Source: Leptospira ognonensis (lineage in GTDB: Bacteria; Spirochaetota; Leptospiria; Leptospirales; Leptospiraceae). From it: a DNA stretch of 64,000 nt. The position numbers and the translations under genes are program-made. The number at the start of each line of letters is the position of its first letter. The first letter of the stretch is position 1. The stretch is taken from assembly GCF_004770745.1 (NCBI RefSeq), contig NZ_RQGD01000039.1:1-64000 (forward strand), given 5' to 3'. The notes below the pieces were generated by a model, which saw only the letters and a list, made by a program, of their open reading frames with translations, did not search any database and was not told where the DNA came from. This document shows, piece by piece, positions 45,406 to 54,115 of this stretch.

Positions 45406-46632
45406 ATGGACTGGAAGTATAGAATACGAAAACCCGAAATGGGCACACAATTGAATTGGGAAATTTACTTTCCTCCAGGCCTTGCCACCTGGGCTACAGA
45501 AAATGTAAAGCGCCTGTTAGACGAAATTAAACTACCAAATCAACCTTTGATCCGCTTACGCACTTTTACGGAAAAACTAAAACTCGAAAACGCAAATTCC
45601 CATCAAATAGCTTATTTATATGAATACGGCCATTTTTTACGAGATATCAGACTAGTCATTGCAAAGAACGACAATTGGCGTACTTCAAGTTCCGACACAG
45701 AAGCAGAAATGCAAAAGGTGATCGAATCTGCCATTCCCATTGCCAAAAAATTATTTAAAGCTGATGATAATGTGAAGGATACTAAGATTCGAAATGCATT
45801 GCACGGAAGTTATTTTGAAACAGAAATCACTGTCACTATCTCTTTGTTTGGTGAATTTGCTTACCTTCGAGGAATCAAGGCTCCGCTTTCCACAAGTGCC
45901 CCAGTTCCTGAAGACCTTGCTCATGCATTGCTACTCTATACAAAACAATTTGCCGAGTGGGATGAAACCTTAAACACTTTTTTGTATCTACCCTTCGCGG
46001 GGACGGGGACTTTCGGAACCGAATGGACTCTTATGCAAGAGAGCACACCCACTCATTCCTTGCCTAAAAAAACGATCTTTCAAGACTTTAGTTTCTATCC
46101 AGAAAAAACGATCGCTCATTATCAAAAGTCAAAACTCGCTGAAGTCAACAAAAGAAAGACGAATCAATTTTGGTTAGACACCGATCCTGCACTCTTAGCG
46201 TATCAAAAAAAAGAATTACAAAACTGGGAAAAGTTTTTTAAAAGCAAAATCCATTGGCATTTAGCTACAGGAGATTTTTTTCGCGTCAACGAACCTCTCG
46301 AAATATCAGAAATGGATCTCTCCGATATCGAAGAATTTGGAGTCTTCCTTCCCATCAATCCTCCTTATGGATTTAGAAAAAACGAAAGACCTACAAATGA
46401 TGATACACTATATGCCGAATTAGGTGGCAAAATTCAACAATTAGGGGATTACTTTCGTAATCGGAAAAAGAAAGCACTGAAACAATTTGCAGGTTTTATT
46501 CTTTGTCCCACGGAAGAAAAATGGCTACTCGTAAGAAACCACTTAAAAGGCTTTTCTCAAAAAACGATTCACGTCACTCATGGCGGTATCGACTTAAGAG
46601 TTTTATTTTTCGATTTTAAAAATCAATTTTAG
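45406..46632 (+). CDS. RlmL/THUMP-type class I SAM methyltransferase-like protein
   Basis: The 408-residue protein looks like a divergent rRNA/tRNA guanine-N2 methyltransferase. YLRGIKAPLS before an alpha-helix resembles the RlmL segment RGYR-APL. FAGTGTFGTEW (197-207) matches SAM motif I of the GSGT type, with FLPI-NPPYGF (N318, P319, P320, Y321) as catalytic motif IV. The N-terminal 150 residues are a possible THUMP-like RNA-binding part, without a visible signature. The ATG at 45406 has AAGG five bases upstream; the longer TTG-started frame is less likely. Ung follows 18 bases after the stop. Confidence 0.72.
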   Translation: MDWKYRIRKPEMGTQLNWEIYFPPGLATWATENVKRLLDEIKLPNQPLIRLRTFTEKLKLENANSHQIAYLYEYGHFLRDIRLVIAKNDNWRTSSSDTEAEMQKVIESAIPIAKKLFKADDNVKDTKIRNALHGSYFETEITVTISLFGEFAYLRGIKAPLSTSAPVPEDLAHALLLYTKQFAEWDETLNTFLYLPFAGTGTFGTEWTLMQESTPTHSLPKKTIFQDFSFYPEKTIAHYQKSKLAEVNKRKTNQFWLDTDPALLAYQKKELQNWEKFFKSKIHWHLATGDFFRVNEPLEISEMDLSDIEEFGVFLPINPPYGFRKNERPTNDDTLYAELGGKIQQLGDYFRNRKKKALKQFAGFILCPTEEKWLLVRNHLKGFSQKTIHVTHGGIDLRVLFFDFKNQF

Positions 46633-46650
46633 AAATTTAGAAAGAACTAC

Positions 46651-47316
46651 ATGAAAGAGATTCAAATCGAAGAAAGCTGGAAACAAACTTTGGCCCGTGA
46701 ATTTGAAAAGCCATACTTTTTATCCTTAAGAAGTTTTGTTCGAAATGAATACCAGACAAAAGTAGTATATCCTCCCGCTAAACTGATATTTGCTGCTCTA
46801 GACCGATGCCCTTTTGATAAAGTAAAAGTAGTCATACTTGGCCAAGATCCTTACCACGGCGCAGGTCAGGCTAATGGACTTTGTTTTTCTGTGAATGATA
46901 AAGTCCCGCTTCCTCCATCACTTTTGAACATATTCAAAGAAATCCATGCTGATATTGGAAAGCCGATGCCAAAATCTGGAAACTTAAGCTATTGGGCTGA
47001 CCAAGGTGTACTTTTATTAAATGCTAGTCTAACGGTTGTAGAGAATCAAGCAGGATCTCACCAAAACCAAGGTTGGGAAGTTTTTACCGATGCTGTTATT
47101 AAAAATTTATCGGATCAAAGAGAGAATCTAGTATTTTTACTTTGGGGGAGTTTTGCACATAAGAAAGGTGAGGTGATTGATACAAAAAAGCATCTCGTCT
47201 TAAAATCTCCGCACCCTTCCCCGCTTTCTGCCCATCGTGGGTTTTTTGGCAACCATCATTTCAGCAAAGCAAATGCATATCTGATCCAACATGGAGCAAA
47301 ACCAATTGAATGGTAA
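46651..47316 (+). CDS. ung: Uracil-DNA glycosylase
   Basis: The 221-residue family 1 glycosylase has the catalytic-water motif GQDPYHG (Asp) with GLCFSV, the middle SLLNIFKEI region, a VLLLNASLTV strand, and the C-terminal HPSPLSAHRGF (His). It removes uracil from DNA. It is 18 bases after the methyltransferase-like gene and its 3' end overlaps the EamA gene by 26 bases. Confidence 0.97.
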   Translation: MKEIQIEESWKQTLAREFEKPYFLSLRSFVRNEYQTKVVYPPAKLIFAALDRCPFDKVKVVILGQDPYHGAGQANGLCFSVNDKVPLPPSLLNIFKEIHADIGKPMPKSGNLSYWADQGVLLLNASLTVVENQAGSHQNQGWEVFTDAVIKNLSDQRENLVFLLWGSFAHKKGEVIDTKKHLVLKSPHPSPLSAHRGFFGNHHFSKANAYLIQHGAKPIEW

Positions 47317-48193
47317 TGCGAAAAAAGGATATTTTTTCGTCTTCCTAACAGGCGTATTCTTTTCATTTGAAGTGATAGGTTTTAAGGAGATTTTCAAAAA
47401 ATTTCACCTAAGGCCGGAGATAGCAGCATTTTATGGAGTCGCCATTGCCGCCCTAATCGTGACACCTTTTTTTCTCTTCAATCTAAAGCGAAGAGAATCC
47501 TTAAAAACTACGATCAGAAATAACGGCAAAGTTTTATTAGTTGGAACCTTTTGCAATGCGATTGGTATTGTCATGTATTATTATGCTCTAAGAATATCAG
47601 ACTTAGGGCCGTCAGCCGTGCTGATCAAAATGACCGTCTTATATAACGTGATCTTAGGTGTCGCATTCTTAAAAGAGGAAATGCGCGGTTTTGAAATGAT
47701 AGGCATTCTATTTGCCATCCTCGGGATCATTTTAATATCCTCACTCGATGGTCAAATCCAGGTGACTTCCGCAATCATCATCCTAATCTCCGCTTTCTTT
47801 TTTGCGATCCAAAGTTATCTCATCAAAAGATATATCGAGAACATAGATGGGTTGGCATTTGCTTACTTACGGATACTGCTCCTTTCTTTCTTTTTTGCCT
47901 GTTATATCACGATGAATGGTTCCTGGGTGGTGCTCTCTCCCGTTCTCACCTTTGCTCTTGGTCTCTTCTCTCTCCTTGGTTATTTTTTAGGACGCGCGTT
48001 TTATTTTGAGGCACATAACCATCTTCCCATTAGTAAACTCAATTCAACATTGCTGATTGAGCCTGTCTTCCTAATGGCCATCGGAGTTCTTTTCATGCAC
48101 GAACCCTTGCCTCCGAAAAAAATAATGGGCACTGTGTTCATTATGTCCGGATTATATTTATTAATTTTTCATAGACAGAGGAAAATAAAATGA
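47291..48193 (+). CDS. EamA/DMT-family transporter
   Basis: The 300-residue protein has ten hydrophobic segments and two EamA repeats; AIGIVMYYYALRISDLGPSAVLIKM ends the first and LIEPVFLMAIGVLFMHEPL the second. It is probably an exporter of amino acids or other metabolites, with unknown substrate. It is unrelated in sequence detail to the EamA protein at 44468. It starts inside ung and overlaps the pterin dehydratase gene as ATGA. Confidence 0.85.
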   Translation: MEQNQLNGNAKKGYFFVFLTGVFFSFEVIGFKEIFKKFHLRPEIAAFYGVAIAALIVTPFFLFNLKRRESLKTTIRNNGKVLLVGTFCNAIGIVMYYYALRISDLGPSAVLIKMTVLYNVILGVAFLKEEMRGFEMIGILFAILGIILISSLDGQIQVTSAIIILISAFFFAIQSYLIKRYIENIDGLAFAYLRILLLSFFFACYITMNGSWVVLSPVLTFALGLFSLLGYFLGRAFYFEAHNHLPISKLNSTLLIEPVFLMAIGVLFMHEPLPPKKIMGTVFIMSGLYLLIFHRQRKIK

Positions 48194-48531
48194 ATCCAGA
48201 TTGGAAACTAGAGGAAGTAAAACCCATGAAAAATCCATTGCTTCTGACAAAGGAGGAACTTAATCTATTTTTAGCCTCATTTCCAAACTGGAAGCTCGAG
48301 CGCAGAGCGCAGGACGGCATAGAAATTCTGACAAGGAGCTACCAGTTTACGACCTTCATACAGGCATTTGGTTATCTTTCTAAAATCGGACTCCTTTCTG
48401 AAAAATTGGACCACCACGCAGAAATTTACAATCTATACGGACTCGTAAAACTCACAGTATTTACCCATACGACAAAAAATTTGACTCATCTTGACAGACT
48501 CTTTGCCTATCAGGCAGAATTATTGCTATAA
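48190..48531 (+). CDS. Pterin-4a-carbinolamine dehydratase
   Basis: The 113-residue protein carries the PCD signature: FPNWKL near the start, then EKLDHHAEIYNLYGLVKLTVFTHTTKNLTHLD with the catalytic HH-x-Y and late His/Asp. It dehydrates 4a-hydroxytetrahydrobiopterin and would be expected beside an aromatic hydroxylase, but none is encoded nearby. Some bacteria use related proteins in molybdenum-cofactor or other pterin roles. An ATGA overlap ties it to the EamA gene. Confidence 0.9.
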   Translation: MNPDWKLEEVKPMKNPLLLTKEELNLFLASFPNWKLERRAQDGIEILTRSYQFTTFIQAFGYLSKIGLLSEKLDHHAEIYNLYGLVKLTVFTHTTKNLTHLDRLFAYQAELLL

Positions 48532-48585
48532 AAGAAAAGTTTGTTTTTTCTCACTCACAATTTATCCTGTTACCAGGGAGATTGA

Positions 48586-49887
48586 ATGATTCTAATGAGA
48601 AACAACGATTGGAAAAACAGGGCTGTCAGTGCAGAAGATGCATTAAAATTAGTAAAAAGTGGTGATACTATTTTCGTTCACGGAGCCTCTGCGACTCCGA
48701 CACCCCTCCTTGATGCGCTTGTCAAAAGAAAAGATCTAACTAATATTAAATTATACCACCTGCACCTAACGGGTGAATTAAAATTTGTTGAACCAGAATA
48801 CAAAGACCAGTTTCGATCTATTTCTCTTTTTACCGGTCCTGCCATGCGAAAGCCCATCGAAGAAGGAAGAGCAGATTTTATGCCGATCTTTCTTTCTGAT
48901 ATTCCCCTTCTCTTTCAAAATGGTCATGTTCCACTCAATGTTGCTTTTTTACAACTTTCTCCGCCTGATGAACATGGTTATTGCACATTAGGTTGTTCTG
49001 TCGATACTGCCAAGGCCGCAGCGGAAAATGCAAAGATCATCATCGCAGAAATCAACGAACAAATGCCGAGGACTCACGGGAATACGGTTGTTCCTTTCAA
49101 TAAAATCAAAGCATTTACGCTTACAAATCGACCGTTGCACGAACATCCATTAGCGGAAGAGACAGAAGTCGAGGCGAAAATTGGAACGATCGTTGCTGCG
49201 TTAGTGGAAGATGGCTCCACGCTACAAATGGGTATTGGTGGAATTCCTGATGCCGTCCTCAGTCGTCTTAAAAATAAATCCGATCTTGGCATTCATACTG
49301 AGATGTTTTCTGACAGAGCAGTCGATTTATTCGAATCTGGTTCCATCACAAATAAAGTCAAAAAAGTACACCAATTTCGATTGGTCACTAGCTTTGCTTC
49401 AGGAACCAAACGATTGTTTGATTTTATCAACGACAATCCAGCCGTTGAGTTTCACCCATGTGACAGAACGAATGATACCCATTTGATTCGTAAAAATGAT
49501 AAGGTCATTGCCATCAACTCGGCTTTAGAAATCGATCTCACAGGCCAGGTCTGTGCCGACTCCATGGGTCATAAAATTTTTTCAGGTATCGGTGGGCAGA
49601 TGGACTTCATTCGGGGTGCTGCCTTATCAAAAGGTGGTAAGCCTATCATCGCACTTCCAGCAACAGCGGCCAAAGGAAAAGTCTCAAGAATCTCCCTGGA
49701 ATTGAAACCGGGAGCTGGTGTTGTGACGACAAGAGGCCATGTGCAATGGGTTGTTACAGAATTTGGAGCGGTCAATCTATTTGGAAAGACACTCAGAGAA
49801 AGGGCGGAACTTCTCATTTCGATTGCACATCCAGACTTTCGGTCAGAATTAAAAAACCAAGTCAATGGACTTCGTCATTTTTCCTAA
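48586..49887 (+). CDS. Acetyl-CoA hydrolase/CoA-transferase family protein
   Basis: The 433-residue protein has the Cat1/4-hydroxybutyrate CoA-transferase pattern: VKSGDTIFVHGASATP near the N-terminus, MGIGGIPDAVLSRL, the catalytic Glu in GIHTEMFSD, and GIGGQMDFIRGAALS with the final RAELLISIAHPDF. Members exchange CoA between acetate, butyrate or 4-hydroxybutyrate, or hydrolyse acetyl-CoA; specificity is not readable. A GGGAG ribosome-binding site precedes the ATG at 48586. Confidence 0.9.
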   Translation: MILMRNNDWKNRAVSAEDALKLVKSGDTIFVHGASATPTPLLDALVKRKDLTNIKLYHLHLTGELKFVEPEYKDQFRSISLFTGPAMRKPIEEGRADFMPIFLSDIPLLFQNGHVPLNVAFLQLSPPDEHGYCTLGCSVDTAKAAAENAKIIIAEINEQMPRTHGNTVVPFNKIKAFTLTNRPLHEHPLAEETEVEAKIGTIVAALVEDGSTLQMGIGGIPDAVLSRLKNKSDLGIHTEMFSDRAVDLFESGSITNKVKKVHQFRLVTSFASGTKRLFDFINDNPAVEFHPCDRTNDTHLIRKNDKVIAINSALEIDLTGQVCADSMGHKIFSGIGGQMDFIRGAALSKGGKPIIALPATAAKGKVSRISLELKPGAGVVTTRGHVQWVVTEFGAVNLFGKTLRERAELLISIAHPDFRSELKNQVNGLRHFS

Positions 49888-49967
49888 ATACCATTTTGAT
49901 CTTTGCGCGCTACAAATAGAGTCGCCACATAACATACTCAATTGAAAATGAGACGTGAGGGAACGAT

Positions 49968-50111
49968 ATGAGTAAAATTTTCAAAATTGATGGGGCAAAA
50001 TTTCCAGATATGGAAACCTTGAAGGAATCTTTATGGAGCCTTTACTCCGACAAAATGTCCAAAGATGAATTTGAAGCGTATGTGAAGGCCAATGTAAAAG
50101 AAGAAGGTTAG
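49968..50111 (+). CDS. 47-aa acidic/basic small protein, function unknown
   Basis: A GAGG ribosome-binding site seven bases upstream of the ATG supports this short frame. The product (MSKIFKIDGAKFPDMETLKE...) is soluble, with two helices suggested (DMETLKESLWSLY and KDEFEAYVKANV). There is no cysteine or signal. It interlocks with the convergent LytM-type gene at TTAG, both strands using these bases for stop codons. It is preceded by an 80-base gap with no obvious promoter. Coding status rests on the ribosome-binding site and codon pattern. Confidence 0.6.
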   Translation: MSKIFKIDGAKFPDMETLKESLWSLYSDKMSKDEFEAYVKANVKEEG

Positions 50112-51004
50112 TTGGTTCTGTCAATTTCGAATGCAGAACTAATCGGTTGAGACGGGGCCTCCCTTCTCCAGTGAAGTTCCCCTTCCAATAGTTCTGTGAC
50201 GTCTTGGGATTCTGTACGAAATAAAGTCGGAATTGTTTCTTTTGTGATTTCGATGGTGGCCCGGTACACTTCGAAATGAAGGTGTGGTCCGTCGCTATAA
50301 CCAGTGTTACCCGAATAACCTAGCATTTGCCCCGTTCGTACAACCAGACCTCTTTTAACGATCACACCCATGTAGGCCAGATGAGCATATTGGGCGATGG
50401 TTCCATCCTTATGTAAAATTTTTACAAAATTTGCTTTGTGTAAATACTTCGGATCAAAACCTCCCTCCGTATTCTGATCCTCCAAATCTACGACGACACC
50501 TGCTCGTGCAGCGGTAACGGGACTTCCTTCTGGCATCCCAAAATCGATCGAATAGCGATTGGCACCTGTATGGCTTTTTTTACCAAAATAGCCTTGGTTC
50601 ACCCTGTATTTATAACCTTTTTCAAAAGGAAGTTCATATACGATTTTATCATCATGTTTGGCATCAAAGTCACCTAACATCCAGTTATATGAAATTTGAA
50701 GAGATGCCCTTGCTTTTTTGTCCAATAATTCAAATCTTAAAAATTTAATTTCGCTCGTTCCATTTAGTTTGACAACCAACGGTAGATCTCTTGATGGAAT
50801 GACGTTCTCATACTTTGCATTGATTTCCAGAGTGACGACAGCCTGCATAGTTCCAATGTCATTGCGAAAGTAGACATCGAAGCCTGTTTCATCTTGGACG
50901 TAGATCACGCAGACCCGATCCATAGAACAGTGCTCGCTCCTTTCCCCGTCTGCCTGGACTAGGGCTGGTAAAAAGCTCAATATGCAAACGAGGAGGAACT
51001 TCAT
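50108..51004 (-). CDS. Exported M23/LytM-type peptidase
   Basis: The 298-residue protein has a signal peptide (MKFLLVCILSFLPALVQA), an N-terminal beta-rich part, and an M23 domain. The metal motif is HTGANRYSIDFGMPEG (H and D) with the downstream GPHLHFEVYR (HxH). M23 enzymes cleave peptidoglycan cross-bridges; this one is probably periplasmic or on the surface. AAGGA precedes the ATG by six bases. It diverges from the GST-like gene. Confidence 0.92.
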   Translation of the reverse strand: MKFLLVCILSFLPALVQADGERSEHCSMDRVCVIYVQDETGFDVYFRNDIGTMQAVVTLEINAKYENVIPSRDLPLVVKLNGTSEIKFLRFELLDKKARASLQISYNWMLGDFDAKHDDKIVYELPFEKGYKYRVNQGYFGKKSHTGANRYSIDFGMPEGSPVTAARAGVVVDLEDQNTEGGFDPKYLHKANFVKILHKDGTIAQYAHLAYMGVIVKRGLVVRTGQMLGYSGNTGYSDGPHLHFEVYRATIEITKETIPTLFRTESQDVTELLEGELHWRREAPSQPISSAFEIDRTN

Positions 51005-51110
51005 AAAAATCCTTTAAATTATGAACGAAATGGAAAGGGATACAATTCATTTTCAGCAGATTTTGAAAAACTTGACTGACATAATCTGCTCCTTATGGGA
51101 TTTTTTTACC

Positions 51111-51848
51111 ATGAAACCGATACTCTATATCTTCCCTATTTCTCATTTTTCTGAGAAAGCGAGGTGGGCACTCGACCGAGCCAATTTTTCATACGACTTG
51201 AAAGTATTAACACCTGGCGAACATATACCTCTACTTAAAGGCATTGTTCCCGAAACCTCTTTGCCGGTCCTACAAGAAGGGGATCAATTCCTACAGGGAA
51301 GCTCAAAGATCATTGATCTAGTCGAGGAACGGGCTTTTGGTGAAAAATCAACGCAAGAAGAAAGAGAAATGGAAACAAAAATCGACGAAACCATTGGCAA
51401 AGGACTGCAAACGATGCTCTACCATTTTGTGTTAGCCTATCCGGAGATCGTTGGTAAACTCTTCTCTACAACTCCTCCGAAAAAAGAAGTTCCGATCCCT
51501 CCTCCGGAAAAATATGATTTCATTGCCCTCATCCTCAAAAAAAAATATAAAATCAATCCGAAAAATGTCGAGGTCGTCAGGGAAAACATTCACAACTTTA
51601 CGCGCGATTTACAGGATTTATACCAGTCGAAAAAGTATTTTAATGGTCGTTCATTTGGAAGAGTCGACCTAACGCTCGCAAGCCTTATGGGTCTATTGGC
51701 CTTCCCCCCAGAAGCCCCCGCCTCCGCATGGTTTGCTTCCGTCGACATGCCTGAAGATTTCGAGGCTTGGAGAATTTCATTAAATGCAGAACCATTATTT
51801 GACCGACTCCGAGAATTCTATAAAGAATTTCGAATCCATTCCAAATAA
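51111..51848 (+). CDS. Glutathione S-transferase-like protein
   Basis: The 245-residue protein has a thioredoxin-like N-terminal domain (ILYIFPISHFSEKARWAL, then TSLPVLQEGDQFLQGSSKI) and an all-helical C-terminal domain. SHFSEKARW has the Ser-type N-terminal catalytic region. Such proteins conjugate or reduce using glutathione; whether this organism makes glutathione is not shown here. The ATG at 51111 is chosen because the upstream 30 residues of the longer frame are not GST-like. Its 3' end overlaps cutA. Confidence 0.82.
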   Translation: MKPILYIFPISHFSEKARWALDRANFSYDLKVLTPGEHIPLLKGIVPETSLPVLQEGDQFLQGSSKIIDLVEERAFGEKSTQEEREMETKIDETIGKGLQTMLYHFVLAYPEIVGKLFSTTPPKKEVPIPPPEKYDFIALILKKKYKINPKNVEVVRENIHNFTRDLQDLYQSKKYFNGRSFGRVDLTLASLMGLLAFPPEAPASAWFASVDMPEDFEAWRISLNAEPLFDRLREFYKEFRIHSK

Positions 51849-52132
51849 TCGGGATTCCCGTTTTTTGCTTCATAAGAAACAATGCATGGAACTTCATAGG
51901 AGTGGAGTTCCTTGGCGCGTGAGATGGCCCGATCAACCAAACTTTCTTTTGTTTTCAAAAAAAGAAGAACTTCGCTATCTGATTGCAGTTCATTTTTCCA
52001 AATGTAAATGGAGGTAACAGCGGGAAGGATGTTGGCACACGCGACCAGCCGTTCTTCTACCAGGGCGCGCGCGATCCTCTCTGCCTCAATCGTATCTTTT
52101 ACAGTTATATAAATGAATTGAATTTGTTCCAT
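51818..52132 (-). CDS. cutA: CutA divalent-cation tolerance protein
   Basis: The 104-residue protein matches CutA throughout: FIYITVKDTIEAERIARALVEERLVACANI at the N-terminus, SIYIWKNELQSDSEVLLFLKT in the middle, and LHSYEVPCIV near the end. CutA forms a trimer and is linked to metal tolerance. It is a single gene overlapping the GST-like 3' end by 31 bases. Confidence 0.94.
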   Translation of the reverse strand: MEQIQFIYITVKDTIEAERIARALVEERLVACANILPAVTSIYIWKNELQSDSEVLLFLKTKESLVDRAISRAKELHSYEVPCIVSYEAKNGNPDYLEWIRNSL

Positions 52133-52151
52133 GTCGAATTAGAGTTTGCTC

Positions 52152-52937
52152 ATGATGCTTCGTTTCTTATTGATATTGGTTTTTACTTTATTCTTTGCAC
52201 AACTGGCTGCGGAACCATCCAACCGTCCTACCATTACTTCAAGTAGTTTCCGATCCAATGCAAGCGGGAAATTTCCACCCACCTTTGCGATGGATGGCAA
52301 ACTCGAATCCAGCTGGATCGAAGGAACTGATGTCAACGGAATCGGAGAATCAATTACGATTTCCTATAAGAGTGAAATCAAATTTCAAACCATTGCGATT
52401 TACAATGGATTTGGTGACCCTAAAAAATGGGCGAGCAAAAACCGTGTCAAGAAATTAAAGCTAACGACCGATAGTGGATATGAGGAGATATTCACTCTAA
52501 AGGATACCCTCTCTGCACAAAAATTGAATCTAAAAGAGGAAGCCACAGCAAAATCGATCAAGCTCACCATCCTTGAAATTTTTAAAGGTAAGTCTGAAAA
52601 TGAAACATCGATTGCCGAGCTAAAATTTCTCGCTGACCAAGCGGGCATTATTTTAAGTCCTCCAAAAAATACATGGGCTCTTGGAAAATGGAAAACAGAA
52701 TCAAACATCGCCAAGATCAATTTGCATAATGACGGCACCTGCGAGATGGGATACGAGACGGCAAAGATGCTCTGCACTTGGACGGAGAAAGGGGATAAGG
52801 TTTTGGTCCAACTAGAAGCCACTCTACCTTTGACAAACTCTGACCGATTGGAGTTGCGCCTTCAAAACAAAAACAATGAGCCCACCGTAGAAGTGAATGG
52901 TAAGTATACGTTTATCAGAAATAAAGAAGAAGTTTAA
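52152..52937 (+). CDS. Exported NADase-type glycan-binding-domain protein
   Basis: The 261-residue protein has a signal peptide (MMLRFLLILVFTLFFAQLAA) and a discoidin-like domain with AMDGKLESSWIEGTDVNGIGESI and IKFQTIAIYNGFGDPKKWASKNR, as in the NADase-type glycan-binding domain. A C-terminal beta-rich domain follows (GKWKTESNIAKINLHNDGTC). Probably a surface or periplasmic glycan-binding protein. The start is placed at 52152, seven bases after AGAG. The 3' end interlocks with the ATP-grasp-like gene at TTAA. Confidence 0.7.
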   Translation: MMLRFLLILVFTLFFAQLAAEPSNRPTITSSSFRSNASGKFPPTFAMDGKLESSWIEGTDVNGIGESITISYKSEIKFQTIAIYNGFGDPKKWASKNRVKKLKLTTDSGYEEIFTLKDTLSAQKLNLKEEATAKSIKLTILEIFKGKSENETSIAELKFLADQAGIILSPPKNTWALGKWKTESNIAKINLHNDGTCEMGYETAKMLCTWTEKGDKVLVQLEATLPLTNSDRLELRLQNKNNEPTVEVNGKYTFIRNKEEV

Positions 52938-54028
52938 TCTTCTATTTTCATCCTCCACTGCTGAGTGAGCCATTCAACAAGTTCTTCAGCAGGCATGGAC
53001 TTATCGTTTACCTCATAATAAATTCCAACGTTTTGAAAGAACTTACCCTTCGCATCGCGTATCGGTGTCACAAAAAATATACTAGCACCCGTTTGTTCTC
53101 TTAACGAAACAAGCCATGCGACTTCATTGAATGGTTTCATTTTGTTTAAGGGTAAAAATAAAATGCCGGACTCATCCATCTTCACATTTCGTTTTTTCCG
53201 AATTTCATAAAGAACGCGTCCCATAGAATATCTAAAATTGATCTCGGAAAAAACTTGAGTTCCAACAGAAGTATCTTTGCGATAAAAAAATCCATCCATG
53301 GCTGCGGGGCCGGTCGGTCTATACTCCGAAGCAGAAAAAACAGATTTCATGGTTTCTAAACAATTTGGTAAAATCCAAGTGAGTTGTTTTTCTTTTTCCG
53401 CACTGATTCGGATCCCTCGAAAGCTACCATCTTTATCTACCATCATTTCCGTGCTTCCAAGATACACTGGACTTGTGGATGTAAAGTCCCAAAGCGTTGA
53501 AAAATCCAAGTACCGTTCCTTGCCTACCCAATCCTCAGCATAAATCGGATAGCGAAACAATTTTTTGGCAATCTGTTGTAACTTCCAGCCTTGTGATTGG
53601 TTTTCTAAGATGATATGATTGCGGCCTGCAAGCCCGTATTCCGATTTGAGTACTACGGGATGTATCAAATCTGAAAGATAGTCTAATAGTTGTTCCTCAG
53701 AGGAAATTAATTTCGAACGTAGCTCTGACAGTCCTAAGTCTTCTTTCCACTGTCGCTGTGTTAACTTTGAATTCAAGTAACTCGAAATTTCTATTTTCTC
53801 AGAATTTTCTATCAGATACGATTCATTCAGATCATGACGGCGGCCCCACTCGACCAAATTCGCATCTTCAGGGAGAAAGTCTCCTTCGAGCCAGGAACTA
53901 CCGAAGGAAAATCCATGCACAGAGAGGTCTTTTAAAAAGTTTTCATCTGTCGGTTCTGTTATATGAACAAAATCCTCTGAACGAGAAAGAAAAAAGAAGA
54001 GTTTTTCTAGAGAAAAACGCCTTCTCAA
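52934..54028 (-). CDS. ATP-grasp-like protein, substrate unknown
   Basis: The 364-residue protein lacks a signal or membrane segment. PVVLKSEYGLAGRNHIIL (near 125) resembles the ATP-grasp lysine/glycine loop, and FSEINFRYSMGRVLYEI (near 275) gives the ExNxR metal/nucleotide motif. AMDGFFYR precedes it. ATP-grasp enzymes form amide or thioester bonds. Neighbouring genes encode DegT-like and aminotransferase-like proteins on the other side of 54100, so a small modification pathway is possible but not proven. The start has no clear ribosome-binding site. Confidence 0.6.
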   Translation of the reverse strand: MRRRFSLEKLFFFLSRSEDFVHITEPTDENFLKDLSVHGFSFGSSWLEGDFLPEDANLVEWGRRHDLNESYLIENSEKIEISSYLNSKLTQRQWKEDLGLSELRSKLISSEEQLLDYLSDLIHPVVLKSEYGLAGRNHIILENQSQGWKLQQIAKKLFRYPIYAEDWVGKERYLDFSTLWDFTSTSPVYLGSTEMMVDKDGSFRGIRISAEKEKQLTWILPNCLETMKSVFSASEYRPTGPAAMDGFFYRKDTSVGTQVFSEINFRYSMGRVLYEIRKKRNVKMDESGILFLPLNKMKPFNEVAWLVSLREQTGASIFFVTPIRDAKGKFFQNVGIYYEVNDKSMPAEELVEWLTQQWRMKIED

Positions 54029-54115
54029 AGTTTGGTTGTCTAAAGCAGGAGGAGGCTTAAGGAACCTATATTCAAAGATTGGGTCTAGTGAATATAGATT
54101 CGTAAAAATGCCTAA

